From NCBI GenBank assembly GCA_029338835.1, contig JAQYBD010000094.1, forward strand, positions 1 through 47,324: a DNA stretch of 47,324 nt, in the 5' to 3' direction. The notes under the pieces were generated by a model that saw only the letters and a program-made list of their open reading frames with translations, had not been told where the DNA came from and did not search any database. Origin of the DNA: Selenomonadaceae bacterium (GTDB taxonomy: Bacteria > Bacillota > Negativicutes > Selenomonadales > Selenomonadaceae). Position 1 is the stretch's first letter. Each line of letters starts with the position of its first letter. This document shows, one piece after another, positions 15,529 through 23,000 of this stretch. The position numbers and the translations under genes are program-made.

Positions 15529-16920
15529 TTATTCTTCTTTGTGAGGATGTGCCAGCGTGCTGTGCTGGTAGCTGTAGCCAAAGTAGACGAGACAGCCAAA
15601 AACACACCAGACAAGGAAGCGGACCCAGGTTTCCCAGGGCAGATGATACATGAGATAACCGCAGGTCACGACGGCGAGCGGTGCGATAAGCCAGACGAAG
15701 GGGCAGCGGAAGGTGCGCGGGACTTCCGGTTTCGTGATGCGCAGCACCAGGACGCCAAGGGCGGCGACGAGGAAAGCAGATAGTGTGCCGATGTTGGCCA
15801 TCTCGGCGATGACACCAATCGGTGCAAAGCCGGCGATGATTGAAACGAAGATGCCGCCCATGACCGTGACGATGTAAGGCGTGTGGTAACGCTTGTGGAT
15901 CTTGCAGACGCGCGCCGGTACCATGCCGTCACGGCTCATGGCGAAGAAGATGCGGGCCTGCCCGTAGAGGAGGACGAGCAATACTGTCGTGATGCCCGCG
16001 ATGGCTCCGACACCGACGAGCGCCGAGCCGAGGTTGTAGCCGATATAGCGCAGAGCAAAGGCTACGGGCTCCGGGTTATTGAGTTCTGTATAAGGAACGA
16101 TGCCTGTAAGCACGCCTGCGACGACGACGTAGAGTGCCGTGCAGATCACAAGCGAGCCAATGATGCCGATGGGCAGGTCGTGCGCGGGATTCTTGCATTC
16201 TTCCGCACTTGTGGCCACGGCATCGAAGCCGATGTAGGCAAAGAAGACGATGGCGGCACCGCCAAAGATCCCCGAGACACCGAAAGGCGTGAATGGCTCC
16301 CAGTTCATCGTATCGACATGCGGGATGGCCAGCAGCAGGAAAATGGCGATGGCCGTGAGCTTGACGCCGACGAGGATGCGGTTGAGTTTCGTGCTTTCCT
16401 GGGTACCGCGTATCAGCAGGATGGAGAGCAGCAAGGTGATGAAGATGGCTGGCAGATTGATGACCCCGCCGTCTGCTGGCACGTGGGTAAAGGCATGTCC
16501 AGGGTCAATGCCTGCGGAAAGCAGCAGCCCTGTTACATATCCTGACCAGCCGGACGCTACGGCACTTGCCGTGACGGTGTACTCAAGGATCAGATTCCAG
16601 CCGACGATGAAAGCAATGAATTCACCGAGCGAGGCATAGGTGTACGTGTAAGCACTGCCGGAAGCCGGCACGATGGAAGAGAATTCTGCATAGGCCAGTC
16701 CTGCGAGCGCACAGGCAAGTCCTGAGATCATGAAGGAGATCGTGACGGCCGGGCCGGCGTATTTTGCTGCAGCAACGCCGGTCAGGACAAAGATGCCCGT
16801 GCCGATGACACAGCCGATGCCAAGCAGGATCAGGTCGAAGGCACCCAGGGTCTTGGCCATGCCTGAGTGTGCTGCGGCCTCTCGCATCTGCTCAATGCTT
16901 TTGGTACGGAATAAGTTCAT
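15529..16920 (-). CDS. APC-superfamily amino-acid permease (cationic amino-acid transporter-like)
   Basis: This 463-residue membrane protein has about twelve transmembrane segments. The APC signature lies in the first (GAFDLILLGIGCVIGTGIFVLTGVAAAKYAGPAVTISF), and the sixth carries FGGAAIVFFAYIGFDAVATSAEECKNPAHDLP, as in the CAT/YfnA group. It most likely takes up an amino acid by H+ symport; the substrate is unknown. Translation is assigned to ATG 16920 because AAAAGGA lies about nine bases upstream; ATG 16929 would leave no spacer. A promoter lies at 16985-17013, with its -35 box inside the terminator of the upstream PHP gene. Confidence 0.88.
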   Translation of the reverse strand: MNLFRTKSIEQMREAAAHSGMAKTLGAFDLILLGIGCVIGTGIFVLTGVAAAKYAGPAVTISFMISGLACALAGLAYAEFSSIVPASGSAYTYTYASLGEFIAFIVGWNLILEYTVTASAVASGWSGYVTGLLLSAGIDPGHAFTHVPADGGVINLPAIFITLLLSILLIRGTQESTKLNRILVGVKLTAIAIFLLLAIPHVDTMNWEPFTPFGVSGIFGGAAIVFFAYIGFDAVATSAEECKNPAHDLPIGIIGSLVICTALYVVVAGVLTGIVPYTELNNPEPVAFALRYIGYNLGSALVGVGAIAGITTVLLVLLYGQARIFFAMSRDGMVPARVCKIHKRYHTPYIVTVMGGIFVSIIAGFAPIGVIAEMANIGTLSAFLVAALGVLVLRITKPEVPRTFRCPFVWLIAPLAVVTCGYLMYHLPWETWVRFLVWCVFGCLVYFGYSYQHSTLAHPHKEE

Positions 16921-16984
16921 TTCTACCATTCCTTTTCTGTTCTGTTTGAGAGGATAGTTACAACATTACGAATACAACGTTATC

Positions 16985-17013
16985 ATTATAAGGAACACAA
17001 AAGCCTCCGTCAA
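16985..17013 (-). promoter_or_regulatory. Promoter of the amino-acid permease gene, embedded in a terminator
   Basis: On the minus strand, TTGACG (17013-17008) and TATAAT (16990-16985) have a 17-bp spacer. The -35 box occupies the loop and descending stem of the PHP gene terminator. Confidence 0.75.
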
Positions 17014-17025
17014 CATGACGGAGGC
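16998..17025 (-). terminator. Terminator of the PHP phosphatase gene
   Basis: GCCTCCGTC and GACGGAGGC (17003-17025) form a 9-bp stem. On the minus strand it is followed by TTTTGTG. It lies 43 bp after the stop codon of the PHP gene. Confidence 0.85.
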
Positions 17026-17067
17026 CTCGTCGCAGGAAATATTGTGGTGGATTTTTACGGAGGGCCT

Positions 17068-17790
17068 TCACTCACGGAGCCAGGTCTTGAATTTCTCGGG
17101 GGATGTGTTGATGACAAGTTCTTCTGGGAAATCGGCTTGAGCGAGAACCTCCAGTGAACCTGTGTGATTGCCGACGTCGAGATCGATATGGGCATCGCTG
17201 CCCATGATGATATGCGTGCCGTATCTCTTGCAGGCTGCAAGCATGACCTGGGCCGTTTCGCGGGAACCGGCGCGGCTGCCATGCGAGCGGTAGGAACTGT
17301 TGTTGCATTCGAGCAGTACATGGTTCTCTTTTGCTGCTTTGGCAAGCGCATCGAAATCAACTGGATACGTCGGATTGTCCGGATGGCCGATGATCTTGAC
17401 ATAGGGGTTGGCCATCGCACTGATGACAGCCGTGGTATTCTCGAGTTTGCTGCCTGGCTGGATGCATTGGCTGTGCAGGCTGGCGATGGCATAATCGAGA
17501 GACTTCAAGGCTTTTTCTTCCAGATCGACTTTGCCTGTTTCATTCAGGATATTGAGTTCAGCGCCCATCATGACTTCGAGGCCGGCTTCTGCTCCGTATA
17601 CCTGACGGTTGAAGATGCGCATGTTCTCGAAATAGAACTTATGGGTGCTGCCGGGCATGGCGGGAGCATGGTCGGAAATGCCGACGAGCTGCAGGCCGTG
17701 CTTTTTACCAGCAAAAAGCATTTCGCGGATGGTATTGTAGGCATGCCCGCTGGCAAGCGTATGCATATGGACATCGAGTAAATCGTTCAT
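17068..17790 (-). CDS. PHP-domain phosphatase/hydrolase (YcdX-like)
   Basis: This 240-residue PHP-family metallohydrolase is of YcdX type. The metal-binding residues are visible as DVHMHT (H8, H10), GISDHAP, GAELNIL, GHPDNP and MGSDAHID near the C-terminus. YcdX-like proteins bind three metal ions and dephosphorylate small substrates; the physiological substrate is not established. GGAGGGAAAC precedes ATG 17790. A TATAAT (minus strand) near 17838-17843 may be its -10 box. It is divergent from the tRNA-Val genes and upstream of the permease gene, with its own terminator, so probably monocistronic. Confidence 0.85.
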   Translation of the reverse strand: MNDLLDVHMHTLASGHAYNTIREMLFAGKKHGLQLVGISDHAPAMPGSTHKFYFENMRIFNRQVYGAEAGLEVMMGAELNILNETGKVDLEEKALKSLDYAIASLHSQCIQPGSKLENTTAVISAMANPYVKIIGHPDNPTYPVDFDALAKAAKENHVLLECNNSSYRSHGSRAGSRETAQVMLAACKRYGTHIIMGSDAHIDLDVGNHTGSLEVLAQADFPEELVINTSPEKFKTWLRE

Positions 17791-17888
17791 CGTGAATCAG
17801 TTTCCCTCCTTGGAATTGGATCATTTACTCATTTCATTATATCACGAAGCGCGTGAAAAATTTCTCGCGATATTTTTAAAATTACCTG

Positions 17889-17917
17889 TTGACAGAAATG
17901 GATATATGCCGTATAAT
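17889..17917 (+). promoter_or_regulatory. Consensus promoter of the tRNA-Val pair
   Basis: TTGACA (17889-17894) and TATAAT (17912-17917) are spaced by exactly 17 bp. The tRNA begins 20 bp downstream. Confidence 0.93.
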
Positions 17918-17937
17918 AAATCCTGTCGTTAAGACAT

Positions 17938-18014
17938 GGGGTTATAGCTCAGTTGGTTAGAGTGTCTCGTTGACATCGAGGAGGTCACAGATTCGAATTC
18001 TGTTAACCCCACCA
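17938..18014 (+). tRNA. tRNA-Val (anticodon GAC)
   Basis: A complete cloverleaf can be folded: acceptor GGGGTTA/TAACCCC, D stem GCTC/GAGT, anticodon stem TCTCG/CGAGG with loop TTGACAT, and T arm ACAGA-TTCGAAT-TCTGT. Discriminator A and an encoded CCA end follow. The anticodon reads valine codons GUC/GUU. Confidence 0.95.
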
Positions 18015-18026
18015 TTTAGGAAAGAT

Positions 18027-18057
18027 GAGGTTTCGTCAAACGACGAGACCTCTTTTT
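18027..18057 (+). terminator. Terminator-like hairpin between the two tRNA-Val genes
   Basis: An 11-bp stem (18027-18037 with 18042-18052, one wobble) with an AAAC loop runs into TTTTT. The next tRNA starts at 18062, leaving no room for another promoter. Confidence 0.8.
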
Positions 18058-18061
18058 GTTT

Positions 18062-18138
18062 GCTCGCTTAGCTCAGTTGGCTAGAGCATCTCCGTCACAT
18101 GGAGGGGGTCGGGGGTTCGAATCCCTCAGCGAGCACCA
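18062..18138 (+). tRNA. tRNA-Val (anticodon CAC)
   Basis: Cloverleaf: acceptor GCTCGCT/AGCGAGC, D stem GCTC/GAGC, anticodon stem TCTCC/GGAGG with loop GTCACAT, and T arm GGGGG-TTCGAAT-CCCTC. Discriminator A and encoded CCA follow. Loop phasing with U33 gives anticodon CAC (valine GUG). An Asp GTC reading would break the stem. Confidence 0.88.
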
Positions 18139-18150
18139 TATGGATATGAG

Positions 18151-18176
18151 AGGCTGCCGTCTGGCAGCCTTTTTTG
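18151..18176 (+). terminator. Terminator after the second tRNA-Val
   Basis: AGGCTGCC (18151-18158) pairs with GGCAGCCT (18163-18170) across GTCT, followed by TTTTTT. Confidence 0.93.
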
Positions 18177-18233
18177 TTTGTTCCGGGAGGGTCCTGCTGC
18201 GGGTGTCCCAGCGGGAGGGAGCCCCTTGACACG

Positions 18234-18263
18234 TTGACACCTGGGCATTGAAAATGCTATGAT
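18234..18263 (+). promoter_or_regulatory. Promoter of purB
   Basis: TTGACA (18234-18239) and TATGAT (18258-18263) have an 18-bp spacer. A ~150-nt leader follows before purB. Confidence 0.8.
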
Positions 18264-18290
18264 AGACAAGGGAATATCGGTAACTTCTCC

Positions 18291-18356
18291 AAACTCAAAA
18301 TGAGGCTTTTCTGCAAGATGTCACGATAGGCAAAGAAAAGTCAATTTGAGTTTTTT
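18291..18356 (+). promoter_or_regulatory. Terminator-like attenuator in the purB leader
   Basis: AAACTCAAA (18291-18299) pairs with TTTGAGTTT (18345-18353). Inside it GGCTTTTCT (18304-18312) pairs with AGAAAAGTC (18334-18342). T(6) lies at 18351-18356. It sits between the only visible promoter and purB, so transcription into purB must pass it. No known riboswitch core was recognised. Confidence 0.65.
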
Positions 18357-18418
18357 CGTCGTGTTTTCACTTCCGCGGTGCAGAGACGCCGCCAGGAAAA
18401 TGAGGAGGAAATCACTAA

Positions 18419-19711
18419 ATGATCGAGCGTTATACTAAGCCGGAAATGGGCCATCTCTGGTCTATCGAGAACGAGTGGCAGCAGATCCTGAACGTTGAGA
18501 TGGCTGCTTGCGACGCCATGGCCGAACTCGGAGAGATCCCGAAAGAGGCTGCCAAGAACATTCGCGCGAAAGCAAAGTTTGATGTCAACCGCATCCATGA
18601 GATTGAGTCGGTTACGCATCATGACATCATTGCTTTCTTGACGAATGTAGCCGAGAATGTTGGTGATGATTCCAAGTACATCCATAAAGGACTGACTTCC
18701 TCGGATGTCAAGGACACGGCATATTGCATGATGATGCGCGATGCCTGCACGATCATTCTTGATGACCTCAAGAAGTTCCGCGAAGTCCTGCGCCGCCGTG
18801 CGAAGGAATTCAAGCATACGCCGTGCATCGGCCGCACGCATGGCATCCATGCGGAACCGATGACATTCGGCCTCAAGCTCCTGCTCTGGAGTGCTGAGAT
18901 CGAGCGCGACATCGAGCGCATGGAGCATGCCAAGAAGATTGTCTCGGTCTGCAAGCTCTCGGGTGCTGTCGGCACGTACTCCAACATCGACCCGAAGATC
19001 GAGCAGATGGTCGGCGAGAAGCTCGGCCTGACGCCGGTACGTCTCGCAACGCAGGTCATCCAGCGTGACCGCCATGCAGAATTTGTCACGTCAATTGCCA
19101 TCTGCTCTTCGACCCTTGAGAAAATCGCTACGGAAGTCCGCAATCTGCAGCGCACGGATATCCGCGAGGCTGAGGAGTATTTCTCTCCTGGCCAGAAGGG
19201 TTCTTCCGCAATGCCGCACAAGCGTAATCCGATCAACTGCGAGCGCATCTCCGGCATGGCTCGCCTGAACCGCGGCAATGCCGTTGCAGCTCTCGAGGAC
19301 ATCACGCTCTGGCATGAGCGTGACATTTCCCATTCTTCCGTTGAGCGCGTCATCCTGCCGGATTCGTCGATCAATCTTGATTACTGCACGCAGAAACTCA
19401 CGGATATCATTGACAAACTGCTCGTCTATCCGGACAAGATGCTGCACGATATGAATCGTACGGGTGGTCTCATCTACAGCCAGCGTATCCTGCTGTCGGT
19501 CGTCGACAAGGGCGTGCTGCGTGAGGATGCCTACAAGTGGGTTCAGCGCAATGCAATGAAGCGCTGGATGGAAGGTCAGGATTTCCGCACGAGCGTCGAG
19601 AATGACCCGGATATCACGAAGTACCTGACGAAGGAAGAGATCGATGACTGCTTCGATTACAAATATTTCCTGCGCCATGTCGATATGATTTTCGAACGCT
19701 TCGGCCTTTAA
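18419..19711 (+). CDS. purB: Adenylosuccinate lyase
   Basis: This 430-residue member of the fumarase/aspartase superfamily acts twice in purine synthesis. It splits SAICAR to AICAR and adenylosuccinate to AMP, releasing fumarate each time. The superfamily signature is GSSAMPHKRNP (residues 261-271), whose serines form the flexible catalytic loop. TSSDVKDTA and GRTHGIHAEP are further conserved stretches. AGGAGG precedes ATG 18419. A ~150-nt leader with a terminator-like hairpin suggests control by attenuation, presumably by purine supply. purA, the enzyme before it in the AMP branch, follows after a hairpin, so the pair is organised for AMP formation. Confidence 0.97.
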   Translation: MIERYTKPEMGHLWSIENEWQQILNVEMAACDAMAELGEIPKEAAKNIRAKAKFDVNRIHEIESVTHHDIIAFLTNVAENVGDDSKYIHKGLTSSDVKDTAYCMMMRDACTIILDDLKKFREVLRRRAKEFKHTPCIGRTHGIHAEPMTFGLKLLLWSAEIERDIERMEHAKKIVSVCKLSGAVGTYSNIDPKIEQMVGEKLGLTPVRLATQVIQRDRHAEFVTSIAICSSTLEKIATEVRNLQRTDIREAEEYFSPGQKGSSAMPHKRNPINCERISGMARLNRGNAVAALEDITLWHERDISHSSVERVILPDSSINLDYCTQKLTDIIDKLLVYPDKMLHDMNRTGGLIYSQRILLSVVDKGVLREDAYKWVQRNAMKRWMEGQDFRTSVENDPDITKYLTKEEIDDCFDYKYFLRHVDMIFERFGL

Positions 19712-19730
19712 GAATCCAATCTGTGAATGA

Positions 19731-19763
19731 AAGCCTCTTCTCCCTGCGGGGAGAAGGCTTTTG
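19731..19763 (+). terminator. Hairpin between purB and purA
   Basis: AAGCC and CTTCTCCC pair with GGGGAGAAGGCTT across TGC with one bulged base, followed by TTTG. The T tract is short, so read-through into purA is possible; no clear promoter was seen in the 54 bp that follow. Confidence 0.7.
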
Positions 19764-19817
19764 TATGTCTATGGAAACATCTCAGGAGATGCATCCATCA
19801 TAAAGGAGAGACTATTT

Positions 19818-21104
19818 ATGTCAACAGTAGTAGTAACTGGTACCCAGTGGGGCGATGAGGGCAAGGGCAAGATTGTCGACTATCTTGCACAGCAGGCTGA
19901 GACTGTCGTGCGCTTTCAAGGCGGCAGCAATGCCGGCCATACCGTCGTTGTCGATGGTGTGGATTATAAGCTGCGCCTGATGCCGTCTGGCATCCTGTTC
20001 AAGGGTTCCCATTGCGTGGTGGGCAATGGCGTTGCCTTTAACCCGAAGGTCATGCTTCAGGAAATGGATGGCCTTGCTGAGCGCGGCATCGACCTTTCCG
20101 GCATCCGCATCAGCAATCGCGCTCAGGTCGTGCTGCCGTATCACTGCCTGATGGATCAGCTCGCTGATGATGCACGCGGCAAGGGCAAGGTCGGCACGAC
20201 GCACAATGGCATCGGCCCGTGCTATGTCGACCGCGACAACCGCATTGGCATCCGTGTCTGCGATTTCATCGACAAAGAAGAATTTGCAAAGCGCCTCAAG
20301 GAAAATCTGGCCATCAAGAACCGTGAACTCAAGCTGCTCTATGATCACGAGCCTCTCGATTATGACGAGATCCTGAACGAGTACAATGGTTATGCTGACC
20401 GTCTGCGTCCGTATGTCTGTGACACGATTGCTCTGCTCGATGAGGAAATCAAGGCAGGCCGCAAGATCCTCTTCGAAGGCGCACAGGCTACGATGCTCGA
20501 TATCGATTACGGCACGTATCCATACGTTACGGCTTCGCATCCAATCTCGGGCGGCGTTGCCATCGGTGCCGGCGTAGCTCCGCAGAAGATTGACAAGGTC
20601 GTCGGTATCGTCAAGGCTTACTGCACGCGTGTGGGCGAAGGCCCGTTCCCCACGGAACAGCTCAACGAAATCGGTGACAAACTGCGTGAAGTCGGCCATG
20701 AGTACGGCGTCGTCACGGGACGTCCGCGTCGCACGGGCTGGCTTGATGCGTGCATCGTCCGTTATGCCGGCATCCTGTCGGGCATTGACTACATGGCCGT
20801 CACGCGACTTGATATCCTCGATAGTTTCGACGAGATCAAGATGTGCGTCGCCTACAAGTACAAGGGCGAAATCCTCAATGAGATACCGGCCAGCCTCAAG
20901 GTTCTCGCAGAAGTCGAGCCGGTTTATGAGACGTTCCCGGGCTGGAAGTGCGATATCACCAAGGTCCGCAAATACGAAGACCTGCCGGAAAATGCCAAGA
21001 AGTATCTGACGCGCATGGCAGAAGTCACGGGCATTGGCCTTGGCATTGTTTCCGTCGGTCCGAACCGCGATGAGACGATTGTCATCGCCAACGATATTTT
21101 CTGA
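19818..21104 (+). CDS. purA: Adenylosuccinate synthetase
   Basis: This 428-residue cytoplasmic enzyme joins IMP and aspartate at the expense of GTP to form adenylosuccinate, which PurB then converts to AMP. The N-terminal P-loop GTQWGDEGKGK occupies residues 8-18, with the catalytic D13; GSNAGHTVV and VGPNRDETI near the end are also family hallmarks. The frame is open upstream, but ATG 19818 is fixed by AAAGGAGAG (19802-19810) and by homology. It follows purB and is partly insulated from it by a short-tailed hairpin. A GC-rich hairpin after the stop codon probably terminates the message. Confidence 0.97.
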   Translation: MSTVVVTGTQWGDEGKGKIVDYLAQQAETVVRFQGGSNAGHTVVVDGVDYKLRLMPSGILFKGSHCVVGNGVAFNPKVMLQEMDGLAERGIDLSGIRISNRAQVVLPYHCLMDQLADDARGKGKVGTTHNGIGPCYVDRDNRIGIRVCDFIDKEEFAKRLKENLAIKNRELKLLYDHEPLDYDEILNEYNGYADRLRPYVCDTIALLDEEIKAGRKILFEGAQATMLDIDYGTYPYVTASHPISGGVAIGAGVAPQKIDKVVGIVKAYCTRVGEGPFPTEQLNEIGDKLREVGHEYGVVTGRPRRTGWLDACIVRYAGILSGIDYMAVTRLDILDSFDEIKMCVAYKYKGEILNEIPASLKVLAEVEPVYETFPGWKCDITKVRKYEDLPENAKKYLTRMAEVTGIGLGIVSVGPNRDETIVIANDIF

Positions 21105-21120
21105 TCAACAGGCAGCTGTC

Positions 21121-21156
21121 AGGATCCGGTATACACTCGTGTGCCGGGTCCTGTTT
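21121..21156 (+). terminator. Hairpin after purA
   Basis: AGGATCCGGTATACAC pairs with GTGTGCCGGGTCCT across TC with mismatches, followed by GTTTG. The T tract is weak. Confidence 0.6.
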
Positions 21157-21201
21157 GTATGAATGGATCGCGATTTTATTTGGACCGGAAGGATGAACGG
21201 A

Positions 21202-22026
21202 ATGTACAAGCTGATAGCCCTAGATCTCGATGGTACGCTGAATAACGACGAAAAGAAGATTACGCCAAAGACGCGGGAGGCACTGCTCTCTGTGCAGCGC
21301 CGCGGTGTTACGGTAGTGCTGGCTTCCGGCCGTCAGGCACCTGGACTGCGCCGGGAAGCAGAAACACTTTGTCTCAAGGATCATCATGGACTGCTGCTTT
21401 CTTATAACGGTGGGCGCATCCAGGATGCGACGACAGGAGAAATCCTGTTTGACTGCAGTCTTAAACGAGACACAGCGCTGCGCTTCCTGCGTCATCTCGA
21501 AGCCTATCCGGAACTCTCCCCGATTGTCGATGACGGGGAGTTCATTTTCACAACGGATGCCAGTCGCCATAAGGTGCAGGACGAGAGCCGCAACAATAAT
21601 CTCAAGATCAAGATTGTCGAAAATATTGCAGATGCAGTGGAAGCAAGGGGCTTTTGCCCCGTCAAGATCTTGACGGCAGCACCTAATGAGATCCTGGTGC
21701 CGCGTCTCGCAGACATCCGCCGCGGGTTTGAGCAGGAGCTGTCCTTCGTGCAGTCTGCACCCTGGTTCTATGAGGCAACGGTCAAGGGAGTCAGTAAGTC
21801 GAGTTCTCTTGCCAAGATCTGCAGCCGTCTCGGCATCAATCAGCATGAAGTCATGGCGTTCGGTGATGCACAGAATGATATGAGCATGCTGGAATTTGCC
21901 GGTCATGGTGTTGCCATGGGGAATGCCTGTGAAGAACTCAAGGCGATGGCGGATGAGATCACGCTCTCGAATAACGAGGACGGCATCGCGTTCTCGTTGG
22001 CGCATCACTATCCGTTCTTGGCTTAA
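21202..22026 (+). CDS. HAD-superfamily Cof-type phosphatase
   Basis: This 274-residue protein has all four HAD motifs. Motif I is DLDGT, with nucleophile D8 and acid/base D10 in MYKLIALDLDGTL. Motif II is in VVLASGR. Motif III is the lysine in VKGVSKSSSL. Motif IV is AFGDAQNDMSML. The C2-type cap between motifs II and III places it in the Cof/YbiV-like group, known to dephosphorylate sugar phosphates, pyridoxal phosphate or FMN; the substrate here is unknown. ATG 21202 is preferred because GGAAGGA lies eight bases upstream; ATG 21193 falls inside it. A clear terminator follows. Confidence 0.87.
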   Translation: MYKLIALDLDGTLNNDEKKITPKTREALLSVQRRGVTVVLASGRQAPGLRREAETLCLKDHHGLLLSYNGGRIQDATTGEILFDCSLKRDTALRFLRHLEAYPELSPIVDDGEFIFTTDASRHKVQDESRNNNLKIKIVENIADAVEARGFCPVKILTAAPNEILVPRLADIRRGFEQELSFVQSAPWFYEATVKGVSKSSSLAKICSRLGINQHEVMAFGDAQNDMSMLEFAGHGVAMGNACEELKAMADEITLSNNEDGIAFSLAHHYPFLA

Positions 22027-22051
22027 TATGGATTATCGTTTTGCGAATGGA

Positions 22052-22081
22052 GCTGCCCATAGGGATATGGGCAGCCTTTTT
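22052..22081 (+). terminator. Terminator of the HAD phosphatase gene
   Basis: GCTGCCCATA (22052-22061) pairs with TATGGGCAGC (22066-22075), followed by CTTTTT. Confidence 0.93.
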
Positions 22082-22142
22082 GTATTTCTATGATAATGCT
22101 TATCGAATATAGATAAAAGTTATGACAGCAGGTCATTCCTAT

Positions 22143-22170
22143 TGACAATTTTTGTTATAAGCCATAAAAT
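22143..22170 (+). promoter_or_regulatory. Probable promoter of the suf operon
   Basis: TTGACA (22143-22148) and TAAAAT (22165-22170) have a 16-bp spacer. The flanking sequence is A/T-rich. No confident IscR/Rrf2-type operator could be assigned. Confidence 0.65.
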
Positions 22171-22236
22171 GAAATCATCAATCCCGAGTATTTTTGTAAG
22201 GATTAACAAATCCTGTGTTTAAAGGAGAGTTTATAT

Positions 22237-22992
22237 ATGGCAGAGAAGCTTTTGGAAATCAGGGATCTCCATGCTGGCGTAGAAGGCAAGGAAATCCTCA
22301 AGGGCCTGAACCTCACTGTGGGCAAGGGGGAAGTGCATGTTATCCTCGGACCGAACGGCTCGGGCAAATCGACCCTCATGAATATCATCATGGGCCATCC
22401 CAAGTATGAAGTCACGGCTGGCACCATTGTTTTTGACGGTGAAGATCTCAAGGAACTCAAGACGTTTGAGCGTGCGCGCAAGGGTCTGTTCCTTTCGTTC
22501 CAGACGCCGGAAGAGATCCCTGGCATTACGGTCGAGAACATGATCCGCACGGCCAAGCAGGCGATTTCCGGCGAGAAGGTCAAGATCATCCCGTTCCGCC
22601 GCAAGCTCAAGGCTATGATGGAGGAACTCAAGATGAAGCCGGAATATGCCGAACGTTATATGAACGTTGGCTTTTCAGGCGGCGAGAAGAAACGCAACGA
22701 GATCCTGCAGCTTTTGATGCTCGAACCGAAGCTTGCCCTGCTCGATGAGACGGATTCGGGTCTCGACGTCGATGCCGTGCAGATTGTCTCGGAAGGTGTG
22801 GCCAAGTTCCACAACGATGAGAATTCCTGCCTCATCATCACGCACAATACGCGTATCCTCGAGAAGCTCAAGGTTGACCGCGTCCATGTCCTGATGAATG
22901 GCCAGATTGTCGAGGAAGGCGGTCCGGAACTCATCGATACGATCAACAGCCGTGGCTTTACGCATATCCTCGATGCTCAGGCCGGGAAGTGA
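22237..22992 (+). CDS. sufC: Fe-S cluster assembly ATPase SufC
   Basis: This 251-residue ABC-type ATPase energises the SufBCD scaffold in the cytoplasm. Walker A is GPNGSGKST (38-46), the signature is SGGEKKR (147-153), and Walker B is in LALLDETDSGLD; ITHNTRIL carries the switch histidine. It lacks any partner permease, as expected for SufC. It is the first gene of a tight operon sufC-sufB-sufD-sufS-sufU with 8 bp or less between genes, or overlaps. AAAGGAG precedes the ATG. The operon order differs from the Bacillus order (C-D-S-U-B). Confidence 0.96.
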   Translation: MAEKLLEIRDLHAGVEGKEILKGLNLTVGKGEVHVILGPNGSGKSTLMNIIMGHPKYEVTAGTIVFDGEDLKELKTFERARKGLFLSFQTPEEIPGITVENMIRTAKQAISGEKVKIIPFRRKLKAMMEELKMKPEYAERYMNVGFSGGEKKRNEILQLLMLEPKLALLDETDSGLDVDAVQIVSEGVAKFHNDENSCLIITHNTRILEKLKVDRVHVLMNGQIVEEGGPELIDTINSRGFTHILDAQAGK

Positions 22993-23000
22993 GGCGTGCC

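Noticed and set aside
18062..18138. tRNA-Asp (GTC) reading of the second tRNA
   Set aside because: A GTC anticodon would require a loop that breaks the TCTCC/GGAGG stem. With correct U33 placement the anticodon is CAC.
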